Positions 59,489-64,000 of a stretch of 64,000 nt of DNA are shown here, in pieces. Every line of letters begins with the position of its first letter. Within the stretch, counting starts at the first letter, position 1. The position numbers and the translations under genes are program-made. Where the stretch lies: the NCBI RefSeq assembly GCF_004959925.1, contig NZ_SPUW01000002.1, forward strand, positions 248,001 through 312,000. The letters run 5' to 3'. The notes beneath the pieces were generated by a model. That model saw only the letters and a list, made by a program, of their open reading frames with translations, made no database searches and was not told the origin of the DNA. Source of the stretch: Pseudooceanicola onchidii (GTDB lineage: Bacteria > Pseudomonadota > Alphaproteobacteria > Rhodobacterales > Rhodobacteraceae).

Positions 59489-61147
59489 CTACCTTTGTGC
59501 GGTCCGCCAGGTCGGATTGATCCAGGGTTCGGCATTGTCGGCGGGCAGGGGTGTCTTGCCTAGGATGTGATCCGCCGCCTTTTCGCCCACCATGATCGAC
59601 GGCGCGTTGAGGTTGCCGTTGGGGATCAGCGGAAAGACCGAACTGTCCGCCAGGCGAAGCCCGTCGACGCCGATCACCCGGGCCTCTGGATCGACCACCG
59701 CCAAGGGATCGTCGCGCCGCCCCATGCGGGCCGTGCCGCAGGGGTGGTAGGCCGATTCGACATGTTCGCGGATGAACCCGTTCAGCTCGTCATCGGTCTG
59801 GACATCGGCGCCCGGCTGGATCTCGTGCTTGTAGTAGGGGGCAAAGGCCTCCTGGGCAAAGATCTCGCGCGTCAGGCGGATGCACTTGCGGAAATCCGAC
59901 CAGTCCTTCTCGTGGCTCATGTAGTTGAAGCGGATCACCGGGTCGTCCTTGGGATCCGCAGACCGCAGGGTGACGGACCCGCGCGACGGGCTGCGCATCG
60001 GGCCGGTGTGCGCCTGGAAGCCGTGGCCTTCGGGCGTGGCCTGGCCGTCGTAGCGGATGGCGATCGGCAGGAAATGGTACTGGATGTCGGGGTATTCCAC
60101 GCCCGCCTCGGACCGGATGAAGCCCGCGCTTTCGAACTGGTTCGACGCGCCGGGGCCGGTTTTCGTCAACAGCCAGCGGGCACCGACATAGGCCTTGCCC
60201 AGCAGATTCCAGTAGGAATAGAGACTGATCGGCTGCGACGCAGCGGCCTGGATGTAAAGCTCCAGGTGGTCTTGCAGGTTCTGGCCCACACCGGCACGGT
60301 CGGCGACGACCTCGATCCCGTGCTCGGCCAGGTGCGCACCGGGTCCGATCCCCGACAGCATCAGCAGCTTGGGCGAATTGAGCGAGGACGCGGCGAGGAT
60401 GACCTCGACCTCCGCGCGGATCACCTCGACCTTGCCGCCACGTTCAATTTCAACGCCGACGGCACGGCCGTTTTCGATCACCACACGGCGGGCCAGGGCG
60501 CGGATCAGGTCGCAATTCGCCCGTTTCAGAGCCGGTTTCAGATAGGCCGAGGCCGCGGACCAGCGGCGGCCTTTCCAGACGGTCATGTCGAAGGGGCCGA
60601 AGCCTTCCTGCTGCTGACCGTTGTAATCACCGGTGACCGGATAACCCGCCTGCCGCCCGGCCTCGACAAAGGCGCGTGTCAGGGGGTTGCGGCGCGGGCC
60701 GCGCGTGACGTGCAGCGGGCCGCTCTTGCCGCGCCAGTCCGGGTCGCCGCCGTGGCCGCCGTCGTGCCAGTGTTCCAACCGCTTGTAATAGGGCAGCACG
60801 TCGGCATAGCCCCAGCCCTCGGCCCCCATGTCGCGCCAGGTGTCGAAATCGCGGGCATGGCCGCGCACGTAGATCATCCCGTTGATCGAGGACGACCCGC
60901 CGATGACCTTGCCGCGCGGGGTGACCAGCCGCCGACCGCCCAGGTGCGGTTCCGGTTCGGTCTGATAGCCCCAGTCATAGCGCTTCATGTTCATCGGGTA
61001 GGACAGCGCGCCGGGCATCTGGATGAACGGACCCGCATCGGTACCGCCGTGTTCGATCACCAGCACCCGCTTGCCCGCTTCGGCGAGGCGATAGGCCATG
61101 GCGCAGCCCGCGCTGCCCGCGCCGACGATGACGTAGTCGGCCTGCAT
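59489..61147 (-). CDS. betA: Choline dehydrogenase
   Basis: BetA oxidises choline to betaine aldehyde at the membrane with a quinone acceptor. The 552-residue GMC oxidoreductase has the N-terminal FAD motif [20 protein letters not shown] (residues 4-23), the GMC signature [20 protein letters not shown], and the C-terminal catalytic His region [12 protein letters not shown] and [19 protein letters not shown]. Overlaps betB by one base. Confidence 0.96.
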   Translation of the reverse strand: MQADYVIVGAGSAGCAMAYRLAEAGKRVLVIEHGGTDAGPFIQMPGALSYPMNMKRYDWGYQTEPEPHLGGRRLVTPRGKVIGGSSSINGMIYVRGHARDFDTWRDMGAEGWGYADVLPYYKRLEHWHDGGHGGDPDWRGKSGPLHVTRGPRRNPLTRAFVEAGRQAGYPVTGDYNGQQQEGFGPFDMTVWKGRRWSAASAYLKPALKRANCDLIRALARRVVIENGRAVGVEIERGGKVEVIRAEVEVILAASSLNSPKLLMLSGIGPGAHLAEHGIEVVADRAGVGQNLQDHLELYIQAAASQPISLYSYWNLLGKAYVGARWLLTKTGPGASNQFESAGFIRSEAGVEYPDIQYHFLPIAIRYDGQATPEGHGFQAHTGPMRSPSRGSVTLRSADPKDDPVIRFNYMSHEKDWSDFRKCIRLTREIFAQEAFAPYYKHEIQPGADVQTDDELNGFIREHVESAYHPCGTARMGRRDDPLAVVDPEARVIGVDGLRLADSSVFPLIPNGNLNAPSIMVGEKAADHILGKTPLPADNAEPWINPTWRTAQR

Positions 61148-62604
61148 CAGAACGGTGCCTCCACGTCGCCCATGCGGACATAGACGGTTTTCAGCTGGCT
61201 GTAGTGTTCGATCGCCGCCTTCGAATTCTCACGCCCCACGCCCGAGGCCTTCACCCCGCCAAAGGGCGCTTCGACCGGCGCGTCGTTGTAGGAATTGATG
61301 AAGCAGGTCCCGGCCTCGAGCCGCGCGATCACGCGGTGTGCGCGCGCAAGGTCGCGGGTGAAGACGCCGGCCGACAGGCCGAATTCGGTGTCGTTGGCGC
61401 GGGCGATCACCTCTTCCTCGTCCTCAAAATCGAGGACCGACAGCACGGGGCCAAAGATCTCTTCCCGGGCGATGGTCATGTCGTCGGTCACATCGGCAAA
61501 GACCGTCGGTTCGATATAGAACCCGTTGCCATCGATCCGCTTGCCGCCGGTGACAAGGGTCGCGCCCTCGGACTGGCCCTTTTCGATGTAGCCCATGACG
61601 ATATCCAGCTGACGTTCGCTGACCATCGGGCCGAACGACGTCGCCTCGTTCAGCGGGTCGCCGATCACGGCGTTGGCCAGCCGGTCCTTCATTCGGTCAA
61701 GGAACTGCTGCTTGATCGCCTTGTGCACGAAGACACGGGTGCCGTTGGAACAGACCTGCCCCGTTGAATAGAAGTTGCCGTTGATCGCGCCGCCAACCGC
61801 ATTGTCGATATCGGCGTCGTCAAAGATGATCAGGGGGGACTTGCCGCCCAGCTCCATCGTGACGTGCTTCATGTGGCTCGCCGCGGCGGAATAGACCCGC
61901 TTTCCGGTCGGAACTGACCCGGTCAGCGACACCTTGGCGACGCGCGGATCGGTGACCAGCTGCGCGCCGGTTTCGCCCATGCCCTGCACCACGTTGAAGA
62001 CGCCCGCAGGCGCGCCGGCTTCGATCATGATCTCGGCGATCTTGAGCGCGCAGAGCGGCGTGGTTTCGGACGGTTTGAAGACCATGGTGTTGCCGCAGGC
62101 CAGCGCGGGCGCGGCCTTCCAGCAGGCGATCTGGGTGGGATAGTTCCAAGCCCCGATGCCGACGCAGACGCCAAGCGCCTCGCGCACCGTATAGACCCAG
62201 TCCTCACCAAGCGGGATGTGTTCGCCGGTCAGCGTGCCCGCCAGACCGCCGAAATATTCCAGCGCATCGGCGGCCGAGGTCGCGTCGGCGACCAGCGTTT
62301 CCTGCAGCGGTTTGCCGGTATCATAAGTCTCTAATACGGACAGATCGTGATTGCGTTCGCGGATGATCTGCGCCGCGCGGGTCAGGATCCGGCCCCGGTC
62401 GCGCGGGGTCAGCGCGGCCCAGGCTGGCTGCGCGGCCTTGGCGGCGGCGAGCGCCTGATCGACGATCGACGGGGTGCCTGCATGGACCCGGGCGATTTCG
62501 GCACCGGTCGCCGGATAGATCACCGGGATCGCGTCACCGGCGGTGTCTTCGACGTACTGACCGTTGATGAAATGGCTGGCGGTCGGCTGGGTGGCATAGG
62601 GCAT
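61147..62604 (-). CDS. betB: Betaine aldehyde dehydrogenase
   Basis: BetB oxidises betaine aldehyde to glycine betaine with NAD(P). The 485-residue ALDH has the general-base Glu in [13 protein letters not shown] and the nucleophile Cys in [13 protein letters not shown], plus the cofactor segment [18 protein letters not shown] and GSVPTGK. It sits between betC and betA, all on one strand: one base separates it from betC, and it overlaps betA by one base. Confidence 0.97.
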   Translation of the reverse strand: MPYATQPTASHFINGQYVEDTAGDAIPVIYPATGAEIARVHAGTPSIVDQALAAAKAAQPAWAALTPRDRGRILTRAAQIIRERNHDLSVLETYDTGKPLQETLVADATSAADALEYFGGLAGTLTGEHIPLGEDWVYTVREALGVCVGIGAWNYPTQIACWKAAPALACGNTMVFKPSETTPLCALKIAEIMIEAGAPAGVFNVVQGMGETGAQLVTDPRVAKVSLTGSVPTGKRVYSAAASHMKHVTMELGGKSPLIIFDDADIDNAVGGAINGNFYSTGQVCSNGTRVFVHKAIKQQFLDRMKDRLANAVIGDPLNEATSFGPMVSERQLDIVMGYIEKGQSEGATLVTGGKRIDGNGFYIEPTVFADVTDDMTIAREEIFGPVLSVLDFEDEEEVIARANDTEFGLSAGVFTRDLARAHRVIARLEAGTCFINSYNDAPVEAPFGGVKASGVGRENSKAAIEHYSQLKTVYVRMGDVEAPF

Positions 62605-62605
62605 C

Positions 62606-64000
62606 TTATTCTCCGCGCGGGAAGCGTTGGTTTTCCTCGACGACGTTCAGGTCCATGTGGTTGCGCATGTACCGGTCGGAGGCTTTCTGGAGCGGCTGGT
62701 AATCCCAGGGATAGTAGGCGCCGTTGCGCAGCGCCTCGTAGACGATCCAGCGGCGGGCCTGGCTGCGGCGGACCTCATCGTCAAAACGTTCAAGGTTCCA
62801 GCGGGCGTCGGCCTCGGCCTGGAACCGCGCCAGCGTGTCGGCATGGGCCGGGTCATCGGCAAGGTTCGTCAGTTCGTGCGGATCGGCGGCCAGATCGAAC
62901 AGCTGATCGGGGTCCAGCGTGCAGCGGTTGTACTTGTATCGACCCTGAACAAGGGAAACCATGGGGGCATAGGAGGCCTCGGCCGCGTATTCCATGCGCA
63001 CGGGCGTTTCGCGGCTGACACCGTTTGCGTAGGGCACGAGCGATTCACCGGCGGTCCAGGGGGCAACCTCCTCCATCGAGATGCCGGCCAGATCGCAAAG
63101 CGTCGGGCAGACGTCGATGTTGGACACCGGATCCGTGACCAGACCGGGCGTGATCCCCTGGCCCGAGATCATCATCGGAACGCGCGACGACCCTTCATAG
63201 AAGGTCATCTTGAACCACAGCCCGCGCTCGCCCAGCATGTCGCCGTGGTCCGACACAAACAGGATCGTGGCTTCCTGCCTCGTGCGGTCGAGCACATCCA
63301 GGATCTCTCCGACCTTCTGGTCGAGGTAAGAGATGTTGGCGAAATAGGCACGGCGCGAGCGGCGGATGTCTTCGCGCGTGATGTCGAAGGACCGCCAGTC
63401 GTTGGCGTCGAAGATCCGTTTGGAATGGTTGTCCTGTTCGTCGTAGGGGATCGCGCCGATCTCGGGCTCAAGATGTTCGCAATCTTCGTAGAGGTCCCAG
63501 AATTCCTTGCGGGCGACATAGGGATCGTGCGGGTGGGTGAAGCTGACGGTCAGGCACCAGGGGCGGTCGTCGTGGCCGCGCGCCAGATCGTACAGCTTGC
63601 GGGTCGCGTTATAGGCGACCTCGTCATCGTACTCCATCTGGTTCGAGATCTCGGCGACCCCGGCCCCGGTGACCGACCCCATGTTGTGATACCACCAGTC
63701 GATGCGTTCACCCGGCTTGCGATAGTCCGGGGTCCAGCCGAAATCGGCCGGGTAGATGTCGGTGGTCAGCCGTTCCTCGAACCCGTGCATCTGGTCGGGG
63801 CCGACGAAATGCATCTTGCCCGACAGGCAGGTCTGGTATCCCGCGCGGCGCAGGTGGTGGGCATAGGTCGGCAGGTCCGACGGAAATTCGGCGGCGTTGT
63901 CATAGACCCCGGTGACCGACGGCAACTGGCCCGACATGAAGGACGCACGACCCGGCGCACAAAGCGGCGAGGCGGTGTAACAGTGACTAAACCGGGCGGA
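62606..64000 (-). CDS. betC: Choline-sulfatase, 5' end missing
   Basis: BetC hydrolyses choline-O-sulfate to choline and sulfate. The frame is open to the right edge; 464 residues are visible, so about 40 N-terminal residues lie outside. The sulfatase signature is present near the edge: [11 protein letters not shown], with the Cys that becomes formylglycine (C-X-P-X-R). Downstream are [44 protein letters not shown] (metal and sulfate ligands) and the choline-sulfatase C-terminal [19 protein letters not shown]. It starts the betC-betB-betA order; a betI repressor might lie just upstream, outside the window. Confidence 0.95.
   Translation of the reverse strand, partial: SARFSHCYTASPLCAPGRASFMSGQLPSVTGVYDNAAEFPSDLPTYAHHLRRAGYQTCLSGKMHFVGPDQMHGFEERLTTDIYPADFGWTPDYRKPGERIDWWYHNMGSVTGAGVAEISNQMEYDDEVAYNATRKLYDLARGHDDRPWCLTVSFTHPHDPYVARKEFWDLYEDCEHLEPEIGAIPYDEQDNHSKRIFDANDWRSFDITREDIRRSRRAYFANISYLDQKVGEILDVLDRTRQEATILFVSDHGDMLGERGLWFKMTFYEGSSRVPMMISGQGITPGLVTDPVSNIDVCPTLCDLAGISMEEVAPWTAGESLVPYANGVSRETPVRMEYAAEASYAPMVSLVQGRYKYNRCTLDPDQLFDLAADPHELTNLADDPAHADTLARFQAEADARWNLERFDDEVRRSQARRWIVYEALRNGAYYPWDYQPLQKASDRYMRNHMDLNVVEENQRFPRGE

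Noticed and set aside
1-64000. tRNA or rRNA genes
   Set aside because: No cloverleaf-type sequence or rRNA-like segment was noticed by eye; a covariance search would be needed to exclude them fully.

Overview
The window is about 64 kb of high-GC (roughly 63-66 %) chromosomal DNA. Gene content and protein style point to an alphaproteobacterium of the Rhodobacteraceae, most likely the marine Roseobacter group: malic enzyme fused to a phosphotransacetylase-like domain, a glcDEF glycolate oxidase with an extra membrane gene inside it, betCBA for choline sulfate, an RbaY-like phosphatase beside an Hpt protein, and a short repeat family at gene ends. It is mostly housekeeping sequence; protein genes are densely packed on both strands and no gap exceeds 300 bases. 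I saw no rRNA, tRNA or CRISPR array.

Layout. 1-6.4 kb: the end of grpE, mutS, a maeB-pfkB pair. 6.5-14.4 kb: a secreted DUF7282-like protein, a sulfotransferase-like protein, an SCP2 protein, argG, a glycine-rich secreted coiled-coil protein, ilvA, and a divergent Hpt / response regulator-PP2C pair. 14-20.4 kb: Nudix hydrolase, hslO, CoA-pyrophosphatase Nudix, CCA-adding enzyme, an ABC exporter and an RNA methyltransferase. 20.4-22.4 kb: two L,D-transpeptidases flanking a CAP-domain lipoprotein. 22.5-26.5 kb: a 59-residue membrane protein and hemH, separated by a complete IS1595-type transposon. 26.5-32.9 kb: BioC-like methyltransferase, comF, grxC, nitrilase, MarR, ubiG, pip, a GrdB-related protein, a thioesterase. 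33-38.4 kb: rimP-nusA-ylxR-infB behind a probable attenuator. 38.5-47.1 kb: a 46-residue protein, mutT, argJ, a parvulin, secA and two exported proteins. 47-52.9 kb: IclR regulator, glcB, glcG, a VOC protein, purU, hsp20. 53-64 kb: a trypsin-like protease, the glc operon, a DUF599 protein, a small secreted protein, and betA, betB and betC (cut by the window end).

The most interesting part is the mobile element at 22770-25430. It has 23-bp terminal inverted repeats (20/23 match) and a perfect 8-bp target duplication, TTTCATTT. It sits directly behind the terminator of the small membrane gene. Besides an IS1595-type transposase it carries a 347-residue protein whose start overlaps the transposase stop, a 90-residue solitary protein that looks like the Cas2/VapD ferredoxin fold, and between them a gene-free stretch with nested hairpins and an intrinsic terminator on the opposite strand, which could be a small RNA. 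No function is proven; the combination (transposase, phage-type P63C/BstA-like protein, Cas2-like protein, possible RNA) is the best candidate here for an undescribed accessory or defence module.

Metabolically, the right half groups C2 and osmolyte use: choline sulfate to glycine betaine (betCBA), glycolate to glyoxylate (glcDEF), and glyoxylate plus acetyl-CoA to malate (glcB), with malic enzyme at the left end able to turn malate into pyruvate.
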